Shown here: piece by piece, positions 1 to 11,027 of the stretch
How the letters are laid out: each line of letters begins with the position of its first letter
How positions within the stretch are numbered: position 1 is the first letter of the stretch
From: Gaeumannomyces sp. JS-464
Lineage: Eukaryota > Ascomycota > Sordariomycetes > Magnaporthales > Magnaporthaceae
Assembly (NCBI GenBank): GCA_002197995.1
Contig: NGZR01000004.1
Coordinates: 5,394,001 to 5,458,000, forward strand
Length of the DNA stretch: 64,000 nucleotides
Reading direction: 5' to 3'
Notes under the pieces: model-generated
What the model saw: the letters and a program-made list of their open reading frames with translations, nothing else
The model's database searches: none
Told to the model about the DNA's origin: nothing
Position numbers and translations under genes: made by a program

Positions 1-1022
1 GAGTCAGTGCCGAGGCCAGCCATGACCATCGGGACGGCGGGCGCCAGCATGGTGGGGACGAGGGGCCTGGGTCAGGCGATCATCAGGGGGGTGGCCTTTC
101 AAATGTGCCGGTTGAGATTGGTGCCGGGCGGGTAGATAGCAGTCGCCCTGGTACTCCCGATACCAGGTTTGCGGGGGGCGTCCGCATCACTGCCGCACGT
201 CTTTGCGCAGCGAAGGGTCTACTCACACCAGGAAAATGACAAGCGAAACGATCAGTATATTGAGCCATATCGTACGGGAGGACAGGCTCGGCGGATTCGC
301 AGGGTCCTCGCTCTCTGGCTCGTCCCACCAACCTCGGTTCGGCCAGGAGTTATCCAGGGGAAATGGTGTGATGGACGATGAAGCATCCGAGGACCCGGCG
401 TCCCCTCTGTGCCCATGTCTTGGAGGAACTTGTCAGACTAGGTAGCTAGTAGAAGTTGAATACCTACCTAGATACCCGTGTCGATTCCGGAATGCTTGTC
501 TCGAAGCCGTCCATCGACGGAATAGCCCGTGTCGTTGGGCTGGTCTCTGGTGGTCAGCCTCAATCCCTGCTTCACCCCGCAATGGACCCGCTTCGAAAAG
601 CGCCCGATTCGGAAGGTGCAACTTGAGCGCTGCTGCAGGCATGCAATCCCCACCGATCGAGCTGTTTCCAGCGCCAATCACCCGACACAATCCATGGGCT
701 GCCTGCCACTTGAGATAGCATTCCTTTGTTGTCGTGCTGCTTTGGAATCCAACCGCACGTGGAGCTAGCTGGTTGCTCTGCAAATGCGCGATCTGGATAG
801 GATAAAAAACTAGTGCGAGACGTCCCCTGGAAATCGATCAAACTCCAGACGCATCTAGGCCACAGAGAACATGCATCGCGGCCATCTTACATCGACTCCG
901 GGCCCGCACTCCTTCCAGCGTGTAGTCGTATCTCGTAGACAAGCACGGTTTCCCGAGCGAGCAAGGTTCTACCCACGAACCCCCGTTTACGTGACCGTGC
1001 TCCATTTCCTAGCCCCAGCCCT
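1..1022. other. No gene recognised at left edge
   Basis: Short overlapping reading frames occur on both strands, but none has a recognisable domain, plausible intron structure or codon bias. I see nothing functional here. Confidence 0.5.
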
Positions 1023-1824
1023 TCATCCTCGAGTAGCAACAGTGACCAACAGCTCCATCTCCATCCGGATCCCGTCCTCGGTGGCGACCTTGTCCCACTC
1101 CCGGATCATCTCCTTCCTGGCCATGGGGCGCAGCTCCGGCGGGACGCCGCCATACGTCTTGCCGGACGAGCTCGTGTCCAGCCACTCGACCATGGCGGCG
1201 CCGTCCCTGGCCGCCTTGACGATCCTGTTGACGACAATGTCGCGCTGCGCGAACCCGGCGTCGTCCAGCAGCCGCCTCCATCTCACGCCTCGTGACGAAC
1301 CGGGGCCCGCCGCTGCCGTCGTCCGGGTAGGCCGCGTACGGCTCGCGCGACAGCACCTCGGCCTTGATGCGCTCGTGCAGCGCCACGAAGTCGCCCGAGC
1401 CGCCCGAGACGCCCAGCCGCCCGCCGGGCCGCAGCACGCGCGCGAACTCGCGCGCCGCCCGCGCCTGTTCCGCCACCCAGTGGAAGGTCGAGTTGACGAA
1501 GATGATGTCGAAGCTGGCCGCGCCGAAACGCGACAGGTCCTCGGCCCGGCCCTCGTGGAAGGCCAGGTTCGGCGATGTAGAGGCAGCGCCGTAGGTCTCG
1601 ACGGCCAGCTTGATGCGCTCCGGGCTCGGGTCGATGCCGACCACGCGCCCGGACTCGCCGACGAGGCTGGCGATGTGCGCCGTCAGGTTGCCGGGCCCGC
1701 AGCCGACGTCGAGGACGTGCATGCCCGGGACGATGTTGAGCCTCTCGAGCAGGAAGAGGCCCGCGTCGGACTGGGTGCCATTGTTGGAGACGTATCCCCT
1801 TGCCAGCTCCTCGGTGTCGGTCAT
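1023..1824 (-). CDS. Class I SAM-dependent methyltransferase, one frameshift
   Basis: Predicted soluble methyltransferase of about 266 residues; substrate unknown. Near residue 37 lies the SAM-binding motif I (VLDVGCGPG), followed by the acidic post-I region (VGIDPSPE) and the post-II strand DIIFVNSTFHWV, the order seen in Methyltransf_25/trans-aconitate-methyltransferase-like proteins. The frame breaks at about 1272, where one extra base in a GC-rich stretch separates the N-terminal Rossmann part from a C-terminal part (DDAGFAQRDIVVNR onward) that reads in the next frame to a stop at 1023. Removing one base gives exactly 267 codons. Whether the break is real or a sequencing indel cannot be told here. 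Confidence 0.8.
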
Positions 1825-3612
1825 GGCTGCCGTGTGGTGGGATTGTTAGATCACGCAGGAGAGATGCGGTGCGTGTCCCTTTGTCACGAGATGTGCGAAC
1901 TCATCAAGTCGCACCTTTTGAACCTTCCAGAAGTGGTATTCCATGTGCCAGCGTGTCCCTCCCTGCTGACACGGGCGGAGGCGTTGACGTGACTTCGGGG
2001 CGTGCGTTTCAGGGGGTGAAGGGGTACGTTGAACAACCATTCATGGGGCGCGGGCGTGACGGGAGTCAATTGAGCAAGTTTCCATTTCCATGGGGCGTGT
2101 TGGAAACAGTGACTGGCGCGGGATGAGGCCAGCCCACCGCCGCACTGGAAAGGGAAAGATTGTAGTAAGGAATGAGGGGGAAAGAGAGAAAAAAAAAAAA
2201 AAAAAAAAAAAAAAGGCAACCAACTGACGGAGCCGCCAGCAGCCCAGGCGGCATCATCACACCTAAATACCACCGGCCCTCGCATGCCAAGTCCAGCCCA
2301 ATCACAGGTAAGTACCCAAATATGCCCAGCTTCATCGGTGCAGATGTCCGAGAGGAAATCCATGATCCGCTGTCTTGCTAGCCAGAAACCCACCCTACGT
2401 TCGAGATGACGGGTGACACCCTCCTTCTAAAGCCATTCGGGCGCATGGATCAAGCTTCGGCCACGGAGTAGCCCGGCTCGATCATCTACATCTTCGACAG
2501 GACCCAAGCCACCCGCCGCCTGACAGGCTGCGGCACGTGGCTCGAGCCCGGGGCCATCCGCAGTCAGGCTTGCTCGGCTCGGGCCAGGACGTCTTCGTCA
2601 TCAAGCCACGTCCCGCCACACTCTGTTCAGCCACCCACTTCCCGCCAGCGGCTTCGGGCTCCTCGGGCCGCCCGATTCATGATCTGCACGCCCGAGCCGC
2701 TTCTGCTATAGGGGCACATGGACACGAGAAAGTTTTGATGACAGCTGTGCAACTGACTCAACAATGGAGCGAGCCATGGCGTTGGGATGGAATTCCAAGA
2801 GAATGGTCGAGGTGGGTCTGGAGTCCCAAGGGGACGGACGACGTGGAGCCCCAGGCGACAACACCGTTCCCATTGCTCGGGCTCGGGCTCGAGCCGTCCT
2901 CCCAACAACGGTGTGCGATGTCTACAGCGTTTTAGCCCGTCGTGGGAGCCAAGGCGCCCCTCAAATTAGCGGTGTTAATTTCCACATCTCGAGGCCTCAG
3001 TGGCCAGCCGCTGCAAGCTTTCGCATACTAAACTCAAAGCGATTTAGTTGGGTCCAGCTACAAACTAATAACCCAGATGCGTGGAAGATCCCGGCTCGAC
3101 ACTTCGGGGGTACGAAACCATGTTTTGGTGCTGGCTGCGTTCCTGACAGACCCGAGCCCTTGGGCTCGCCAACACCCTGCGCGCCGTTGATTAGCTTCAT
3201 GCACAAGGCTAGTCTAACCTCGACGATCTACACACGCCCTCCAACATCTCGGCCATGTCCAGCCCCGGGGTGGAGCGCGAACCGAAAGTCCCCCATTACG
3301 TGGATGGCTGTGATCTGACTCGAGATATACTTCTCGTGCAAAATTACCACCGAGTCAAATCTTGGTGAGCAAGCAGGCAAGGTGTTTGCCAAGAACTCAG
3401 CTTCATGTTCACAGACCTCCCATCCGGCCTGATTACGCCTCTTTCGGAAAGGGAGGTGTTAGCTCGACGCGTGGGCGCGATGTACATATAGCTTCCTGGC
3501 TCCCGCCTCTGGCTTCTTGCTCCAGCTTCGTCTGGCTCAGTGGCGATCTCCCCGGGACAGTCTCACCATAGTCGCTCACTTCACAACCCCAATCGCACTT
3601 AATCGAAACAAC
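1825..3612. other. Intergenic, no gene recognised
   Basis: About 1.8 kb between divergent genes, holding both promoters. The only conspicuous structure is the A26 run at 2189-2214. No conserved protein is seen in any frame. Confidence 0.5.
2189..2214. repeat. A26 homopolymer
   Basis: Uninterrupted run of 26 A directly after GAGAG, intergenic. One of six homopolymers of 22-26 nt in this window. Confidence 0.95.
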
Positions 3613-5117
3613 ATGGCCTACTTCCACTCCAAGACCGCTGTCGCCTGCGCGCTTCTGGCCCTGTCGGCAACGACCTCTGCCAGGCGCATCGACGAGAGCG
3701 GCTTCGCCCCCGAGGACATCATCGTACGGGATGTTGCCGTCATCGGCGGAGGCGCCTCCGGGTCGCACGCGGCTGTCCGGATCCGGGATTCTGGCAAGTC
3801 GGTCGTGGTGATCGAGACGAAGGACCGCCTGGTAGGCCAACCGTAACCCCCTGAAATTAACATCTTTCTTGCCGAGACTAACGTCCATCTACAGGGCGGC
3901 CACGTGGATACGTACAACGACCCGCGGACCGGCGCCACCGTCGACTTTGGCGCCCTGGCGTACCTGGATCTCCCCGGCGTCAAGGAGTTCTTTGCGCGCT
4001 TCAAATCCCCACCATCCCCGTGACCGGGTCGCCGTTCCAGACCAGGCACATCGACCTCAAGACCGGCAAGCCCGTCGCCAACTACCCGGCCTTCAGCGAG
4101 AACGCGACGCGGGCGGCCCTGACCACGTACGCCACCGTGGCCTTCCAGTACAGCAACCTCTTCTTCCCGGGCTACTTTGGCCTCGTCGAGCTGCAGAAGT
4201 CGGGCGCGCCCGTGCCCGAGGACCTGACCATGCCGTTCGGCCAGTTCGTGGCCAAGTACAAGATCGAGGCGGCCGTGCCGACGCTCTGGACCTTCGCGTC
4301 GGGCCTGGGCGACATGCTGGCCGCCCCGACCGTCTTTGTGTTCCAGAACATCGGCGCCGTGCACCTGCAGCAGATCAACAGCGGCGGCCTCTTCCGCACC
4401 GCCAACAACTCGGCCGTCTACGACGCCGTGGCCCGCCACCTGGGCGCCGGCGCCGTCATGTTCGGCAGCCGCGTCGCCGCCGCCGACCGGGGCGCCTCGG
4501 GCGTGACGCTGCTGGTCAAGAGCCGGTGCGGCAAGAACAAGCTCGTCAAGGCCAAGCGCCTGCTCGTCACCATCCCGCCGACCAAGGACAACATGTACCA
4601 GTTCGACGCCGACGCGGCCGAGAACGAGCTGTTCGCAAAGTGGTCCTACACCAACCTCCAGGTCGGCCTCGTCACGGGCTCCAACATGCCCGACGGCATC
4701 AGCATCACCAACGTCGACCCGGCCAACGACACCCTGCACCTGCCCAAGGGCACCTACGTCGACCCCATCGCCTCGACTGGCATCCCCGGCATCTTCCGCA
4801 CCATGGTCGTCAGCCCCGCGGGGATGGGCGTCCAGGCGGCCAAGGATCTGGTGCGCTCGAGCGTCCGCGCCATCGGGGCCGCCGGCACCTTTGCCAACGT
4901 CAACCGCATCGACTTCCCCGCCTGGTCCGACCACGGGCCGTCGCAGCTGCGCGTGTCGGGCGCGGACCTGGCCGGCGGCTTCTACTCCAAGCTGTACGCG
5001 CTGCAGGGGCAGAAGAGCACGTGGTTCACGGGCGCGGCGTGGGCGGCCGACTACACGTCCATCCTGTGGCTGTTCACTGAGAAGGCGATCCTGCCGGGGC
5101 TCCTGGCCGGGCTGTAA
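3613..5117 (+). CDS. Secreted FAD-dependent amine oxidase-like protein (one intron, one frameshift)
   Basis: About 480 residues. Exon 1 (3613-3831) carries a signal peptide (MAYFHSKTAVACALLALSA) and the dinucleotide-binding motif VAVIGGGASGSHAAVRI. A GT-AG intron spans 3832-3894, and exon 2 resumes with GGHVDTYNDPRTGATVDFG, the second flavin-contacting region of monoamine oxidase/protoporphyrinogen oxidase-type enzymes. It resembles fungal proteins annotated as beta-cyclopiazonate dehydrogenase-like; the true substrate is unknown and there is no cyclopiazonate cluster nearby. One base is missing between 4004 and 4005 (before the IPTIPVTGS segment). Restoring it gives 481 codons including stop. 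The secretory signal implies a lumenal or extracellular oxidase. Confidence 0.8.
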
Positions 5118-5411
5118 TGTAACAAGGCAGACGGCGCTTGTCTCTGTATTTGGACTGTAAGACGGCGAGGATAATTCTAGAGTAGATAGACTGGCAAACA
5201 CGCAATATAATCTCTTTTGTTGTATGTGCGATAGAGCAGATGGGTGGGAGGCGGCCGTTAAACGCCTGGGCTTTGTCGAGGTTCTCTCGTGGCAACGCCC
5301 GGCCCTATCAGCTGCCGACGAACCGGCAGGATTTAAATTTAAGCTCCCGCACTCGAACCATCTCTTCCAGTTTTTACTCCGCCTTCTTTGGTCCCATCAC
5401 ATCCTGGTCCA

Positions 5412-6653
5412 ATGGCACCTTCATCCGATAATCCCGAAATCCAGCCGCTGCCTGCTCAGAATGCCTCGGATCCGAGCACCGCGGGCCCGTCTCGGCTGCG
5501 CATCGCAGCCATCCAAGCAGAGCCTGGATGGCTAGGCCTGCTGGAGTCGGTCGACAAGAGGCGCTTGCTCATCGCCGACGCGGCCCAGCAGGGTGCCAAG
5601 ATGCCCGCGTTTCCCGGTGCTGGATCGCCGGGTATCCGGGATGGATCTGGTAAGGGCGGGTCTACCTTCTCCCCGACAGTAGGCACCATCACCTAATCGA
5701 CGTGACGTGCGTGCAGGAACCGACCTGTCGACATGGAAATGGCGGCGAGATACATCAAGAGCTCGCTGCGCGTAGACTGTCCCGAGATGGACCGCATCCG
5801 CCAAGCCTCGGCCCAGCACGGCTTCGCCGTCGTGCTGGGCTTCTCGGATCGGGCCGGCGACACGCTGTACGTCTCGCAGGCAATCATCGACGGGGCGCGT
5901 CCTGTCGCAGTGCCGCAAGATGAAGCCGACGCACATGGAGCGCACAGTCTTCGGCGGCGCCTCGGCCGAGACCCTGGGCGGCGTTGTCGGCATGCAAGTC
6001 GCCCGCATCGGCGCCCTCGCCTGCTGGGAGCACGTCCTGCTGCTCAGGTACCACATGCGCACCCAGCGCGAGCAGGTCCACGTCGCCGCCTGGCCCCCGC
6101 TGTATGCACATCAGGGGCCCGAGCTGTGTGGTCCATGACCAAGGACGGTACGTGCCGTTTCTTTCTTAAGTCTTCTGCTTGATGAGCGTTCCTGAGCGAT
6201 GGCGATCCGTCAGAAGCCCCGTCAAAATCGCTGATATTTGCTTCTTGCGGCAGGCGCCCGCACCCTCCCTTGCACCTACGCGATCAACACGCAGGCTTTT
6301 TTTTTCCTGCACGCGACCTCCCTCCTGGCCGAGAAGGGGATCGGTTGCCTCAAGGCGGCGAGTGGTATACTACTCTCCCACCTGGGAGGCGGAACGTCGG
6401 CCATCTTTGGCCCGATGGAAGACAGCTGAGCGAGAACCCGGACGAGCAGACGGAGGGGATCATATACACTGATATCAACCTCGACGACATCCTCGGTGCA
6501 ACGACCTTCGTGGGTGTCTGTGGACATTACAGTCGGCCTGATCTGCTCTGGCTCGGTGCTGATCCCGAGATTAAACGGCATATTCGCTCGGCTGGAAACA
6601 CCCAAATACCCACCAAAGGAGGCTTTTGGGCGCCTCTGAATTGTAGTGTATAA
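5412..6653 (+). pseudogene. Nitrilase/cyanide hydratase-family pseudogene
   Basis: Fragments in several frames align in order with a fungal nitrilase: N-terminal strand (LRIAAIQAEPGWLGL), the segment around the catalytic Glu, a GYPGWIW stretch ending at a GT donor near 5650, then RPVDMEMAARYIKSSL after an AG near 5717, the Lys region (RRKMKPTHMERT), the Cys region (IGALACWEH) and the C-terminal part (GIIYTDINLDDI). The catalytic Lys and Cys are still readable. The Glu-bearing FPEV motif is destroyed by a short deletion near 5610. At least three further frame changes occur before the stop at 6653. More damage than in neighbouring genes, including loss of a catalytic residue, argues for true decay. 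Confidence 0.8.
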
Positions 6654-6844
6654 AAAACAAAGGAGCTTTTCGAAGCAAATCGCTACCCTCGGAGAGACAA
6701 AGTCTGGCTACATACATACCCAACTGCGCTGTTCAACAGAAATATTTGTACGATAACGGGGCGACATATCCGCAATCGGTTCCTCGATGTCATATTCCTG
6801 TTTTATGTCATACTTCCATCGCAACGGTGATCCGTGGCGAGTAA

Positions 6845-8877
6845 CTAGTCCCTCGTCGGAGACGTCCCATTGCCTCTGCTCCCGCCACGGCCCGAGATAC
6901 CGAGGAGGCTCTGGTTCTCTCGCTCCAGCGAGGCTGCACGGCTGCGCCTGGGACGCTTCTCCATCATGGCCAGCAGGCTCAGGTGCAGCAGATGGCCGCG
7001 GCGGCGGTGGACAAAGGTAGCCTGCGACGCCCAGGCGAGGGCGATTCCGATGACGCTGAGCAGGGTTGGCCAGCGAAACTGATCGGGACGCGAGAATACC
7101 ATGGTGGCTACGTAAGATAGTATCTCGAAGGCACTGTTGAAGGCCGACTCGACGGACGAGAAGACGCCGCGGTGCTCCTCTTCGACTCCCTGTGTTTAGG
7201 CGGTGGCGCGTCAGTACAGGGAGAGTAGATGTCGGCGATCTCGTGAGAAAACCCTGATAAAGGAAGGCTAATTTCCAGCACTAACCTCTTGCACAACGGT
7301 CTGCGTGCACAGATCAAAGCCAATGAGCCCAACGCGGCTCAGAATGGTGGAAACCACGAGCGCACCCGCAGAGGCAACGGGTGCAAGACTGCCCTGCAGT
7401 CCTGCAAGCAACCAGAAACCGGTAACTCCGAGGATGAGCCAGCCAAGCTGCCAAGACGCAAACCAAAGACCCGCCCTAACGGGACCTATGCGGTGTGCCA
7501 GCCAAGGTGCGGCCCATGTGGCGGAGAACTCGAATGCGACCGACGCAGCCCGGGACGCGCCCACGGCCGTGGACCCAAACCCGGAAGGAAAGAAGTAGGC
7601 CACCATTCGTCCAGAGAAGGAGAGAACCGTGAAGTAAGTTATGGACTGGGCGAAAGACGGCAGGAAGGTGGGGTGAGAGAGGTAGAAAGCAAAGTCGTGG
7701 ACGCTCTTGCGCAGTGCGGCTCGCACTTTCGTCAGGGGTCGTTGGGCCGCAGGGACCCCATCTTCCAGCTCTGGCATCTCGGCAGGAGGGGAGAGAATCA
7801 CTTTGGGGCGCTGAAGATCTGGCACCTCGTAGTAGACCTGGATATTCGCAAGACACCTGGGGTTAGTTCTCTGTAGCACCGGCACGTGTGGCAACGAACG
7901 CGAGAGTATCGAAGTACTCGCCTTGGAAATGTTGAGGTACTCGACAGGGATCGAGGCTAGGTTCATGGCAAAGTTGGCAATAATCGCAGCTCTTGTGGAC
8001 GCTCCGTCAATGAAGGCGATGAAGACTGGGCCTGCCAGTTTGCAAAAGATGTCGATTCTCCTCATCTGCGAGTTCAGGACTGGAGCAGAGCAAAAATTAG
8101 TATCGAAACCCCCTGGTCAGAGAGGACAGATGCCTGGACCCTTACCAAGCTTGGCGTCGACAGAGGCTCCTGCAACAACGGGTACCTGCCAGGGTGTTGA
8201 TGTGAGCGACAATGTTTCGGCTGCAAGAAAATAACAGAAGAAGGTCCATGACATACCCAATCCCTCTCGACGGCAATAAAGTTCATAACTGCCGAGAGCT
8301 TCTCGACGCAGGCAAGGAGGCAGAGCAGAGCCAGCAGGCCATGGCGCGTGTTGGTGTCTAGATCTATCGCCGTGCTGCCAAGGATGTAGAAGACTGCACA
8401 CGAAGTGGCCACAGCCAGACGCTCCAGGACTAATCACGGGGAGAGAGGAGCTGCATTGTCAGCAACTGCGACTGCGCACGGCATCTAGACGGACGGCTCG
8501 GGTTCCATAAACGTGCCAATGGACAAGCGCACAACGCGCAGACGGCCGGCGCGGTCGACAAAGTGGCCGACGGCGGGGGCGAAGAGGATGGCGGCGACCC
8601 CACGGGCCAGGGCGTAGATGGAGAGCGGCAGCAGCGTGCCTGGGAACAGTGCGGCCAGGTACAGGACGCTGCCGAACTCGAAGACGCGCGAGTTCCACGT
8701 GGACAGGAAGTGCGACGCGTAGAGGCGCCGGCTGGTGGCGCGGAACGCCGCCGTCGCCGTCGCCGTCGCCGTCGCCGCGCCGTCGGTCACGCCATCGCTG
8801 GGTGGCGCCAGAAGCGGTGACCGCTCCCCGACCTCGGAGTCCGAGACCTGGGCTGGGTCCTCTGCGTCTCGGGCCAT
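6845..8877 (-). CDS. Ferroportin (SLC40)-family metal transporter
   Basis: Six exons, complement(6845..7189, 7286..7837, 7922..8079, 8146..8185, 8257..8429, 8517..8877), join to exactly 543 codons (542 aa). The start at 8877 follows an in-frame poly-Phe stretch encoded by a T-run that I exclude. Family features: LYASHFLSTWNSRVFEFG in TM1, a PGTLLPLSIYALARG segment, VGHFVDRAGRLRVVRLSI, the central SQMRRIDIFCKLAGP motif, and a C-terminal MFS half with several helices. Ferroportins export Fe2+ from cytosol in animals; in fungi direction and membrane (plasma or vacuolar) are mostly untested. Two introns appear to use GC donors (at 8516 and 7921). The 84-nt one at 7838-7921 is open in frame, so retention is possible. 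Confidence 0.82.
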
Positions 8878-9017
8878 TGCCTGGGGAGAGCGTGGGGGTT
8901 TGTTGGGCACGGGGTAAAGGATACTTCCCTGACCAATGCCAGGCCAAGAGGGAGTTGAACGAGGGAGAATGATTGATTGGGGCGAGAATGATTGATTGGG
9001 GCTGGTGGTGGTGATCG

Positions 9018-9042
9018 AAAAAAAAAAAAAAAAAAAAAAAAA
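9018..9042. repeat. A25 homopolymer
   Basis: Run of 25 A about 140 bp upstream of the ferroportin-like start, so a T-run on the coding strand, inside its promoter/5' leader. Confidence 0.95.
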
Positions 9043-9231
9043 GGACAGTCGCGCTGTCATCACGATCGCCCCTGCCGCGCTCGTGCGGCCAGCTAGTGGG
9101 TCCCGAATGCTGCAGCGCATTAATGCCGCAAACTGCGATTTGATCATTCATGTAGCTGGAGGTTTCTCTTCTGCAATCGAAAGATGCCCAACTGCAAACA
9201 CCTGAAATCTCTAAACGCATTCCACCGCTCC

Positions 9232-10227
9232 TCACAGCTCGTCGTGCGACCCTTCCCTGTCCTTCTCGATCCCCTTGCGCGACGCCGCCCGCTGCTCACG
9301 GTTGATCTTGCGCTGCTGCCGCTCGAGCTCCTTGTGGTGCTGCTCCCAGAAGATGCGCGCCGCCCGCCCGTCCTCCGTCTCCTTGACCAGCCGCGCCTCG
9401 ATCGTGAACTTGATGGCCTTTTTGCCCTCCTCCAGCAGCGCCCGGCTGTGGTCCGTCGGCCACGCCACCACGCACGTCTCCTTTGCCCGCGACGCCACGT
9501 ACTGGGACATGTCCGAGAAGGCCTCTGCGTGCTCGGGCGTGGTCAGTGTCCCCTGTTGTCGGATAAGCGCACTTTGACGCACAGGAATGCTTGCCTTTGC
9601 ATTTGCTCCCCTCGGCCACCCACAGCGGCAGGAACTGGTACAGCTCGCCCGGCGCCGTCACAAACACCTTTTCCTCATCCGGCAGCGCCAGCACGTCCTC
9701 GTCCAGCCCGACCTTGTCGTCCGGCCTGGGCCCGCCGGCCCGGCCCCCCGTCAGCGCCTTGGGCTTCCTCAGCACCCTGAAGAAGTGCCGGCTGCGGTCC
9801 TCCTCGGTGCTGCTCTCGTTCTCGATCCAGCGCCGCGCCAGCTCAGGCACGTCCTTCCATTCCACCATCAGCATGTCGCGCTCGTTCCCCTTGACGTTGA
9901 CCCCGTCCCAGCTGCCCGGGTACACGCGGCCCGTCGCCCAGCGCGCGCACCGCGTCCGCCCATGGCGCCAGCCCGGCCGGTGGGGCGTGGTCGAGGTCCG
10001 AAAACTTGTACTGCAAGCGCGGGGAAGGTGACGGCGTGCCGGCACAGCTCCGTGAACTGCATCAGCTCCGAGTTGTCGTATGGCCAGGGCTTCTCCCACC
10101 GCCAGCCCGACACGGTGCCGTGTGTCGTGATGTCCCAGTTGAATGAAGCCGCGGCTGGCGTCCCATGCAGCCCGACCAGGAGGACCCCGGTGGCCAGGGA
10201 GAGAATGTCAGAATCTGCAAACCGCAT
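9232..10227 (-). CDS. Putative secreted protein of unknown function, frame broken
   Basis: Start at 10227 with a hydrophobic leader (DILSLATGVLLVGLHGTPAAA) and mature part beginning SFNWDITTHGTVSGWRW; a TATAAGG lies 78 bp upstream. The reading frame changes at about 10015 and 9931 (each one extra base), joining VTFPAL to QYKFSDLDHAP and GDG to RVYPGSWDGVNVKGN. A third change at 9550-9595 is either another indel or a very short intron. The C-terminal part (AEAFSDMSQYVASRAKETCV to a charged, Lys/Arg/Glu-rich tail) ends at 9232. Treating all three changes as single extra bases gives 330 residues. I do not recognise the family; long hydrophilic stretches suggest a soluble exported protein. Confidence 0.6.
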
Positions 10228-11027
10228 TTCTTGATGAGGTCGTTCTAGTATGGATGGGAACAACCTTGGCTGATCGCTCCAAGCGACCCTTCGAGGTCGA
10301 AACTCCTTATATTTGCTCGAAGGGATATGTCCAGATAAATCATTTCGCTCGATTTTTCTTGTTGCCACACCATCACCGGCGCTCAGTCCAGGCATAAGTA
10401 AATAATTAATTAATTACGCGGTTCATAGTCGCCGGCATTGCGTCGCCGGTCACGGTCTACCGGTAGAGGGCGGAGATTTATTACAGGCTAATTTCACCGG
10501 GCAAGATGCTAGCAACATAACACGTGGCGTTCACTTTCAGCAGTGCCCTGCCCTTTAAGCCTTTTAGCGGGAAGTGTGGCCAGAGTGTGCATTTCGGGGG
10601 CTGGCGGGACAAGGCATTTATATCCTCCCTAGACTGCCCCTCAAACCTTCAGCAAGGCTGTGGTATTTGCGAGCAGCCACCCAGCCGAGCCACGGTTGCC
10701 TTTGGATAACCCTCACATCCAGTAGCTCTGGTGACAGCCAGAATGGAAGCACATATGCCGGCCGAAATTGGGGCCCTCCCAGTCTCGGGTCGGGTTGGCG
10801 AGGTCAGGGACCAGACTGCAGTAAAAGTGAGGGGGAAAGTGCACAAAGACACCAACCACGTTGGCCCACGCATGCAGTCTCAGCCGCAAGGTTGTCATGC
10901 CGACGCTCGGCATTCCAGTCGGGCCTTCGCCCACACTTGGTGCCTTTCAGGTTCTCCGTCGGAGTTGATGGGTTTGCCCTCACAATCCTTCCTCAAACAC
11001 ACCTAGTTGGCTCTTCTTCTCCTTTCG
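10228..11027. other. Divergent intergenic region
   Basis: About 800 bp between divergently transcribed genes, with no conserved protein. It contains the TATA-like site at 10305-10311 and short AT-rich stretches near 10395-10420. Confidence 0.5.
10305..10311 (-). promoter_or_regulatory. TATA-like element
   Basis: TATAAGG on the minus strand, 78 bp upstream of the ATG at 10227; position fits a fungal core promoter. Inferred from position and motif only. Confidence 0.45.

Noticed and set aside
871..1992. 373-codon plus-strand open frame
   Set aside because: Overlaps the methyltransferase antisense; no conserved feature.
3618..5201. 527-codon minus-strand open frame
   Set aside because: Antisense shadow of the FAD oxidase gene: Arg/Ala/Val/Gly-rich composition typical of reversed GC-rich codons, no motif.
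9553..9594. 42-nt GC-AG intron in the secreted protein gene
   Set aside because: Too short for a fungal intron and does not restore the frame, so a third indel fits better.
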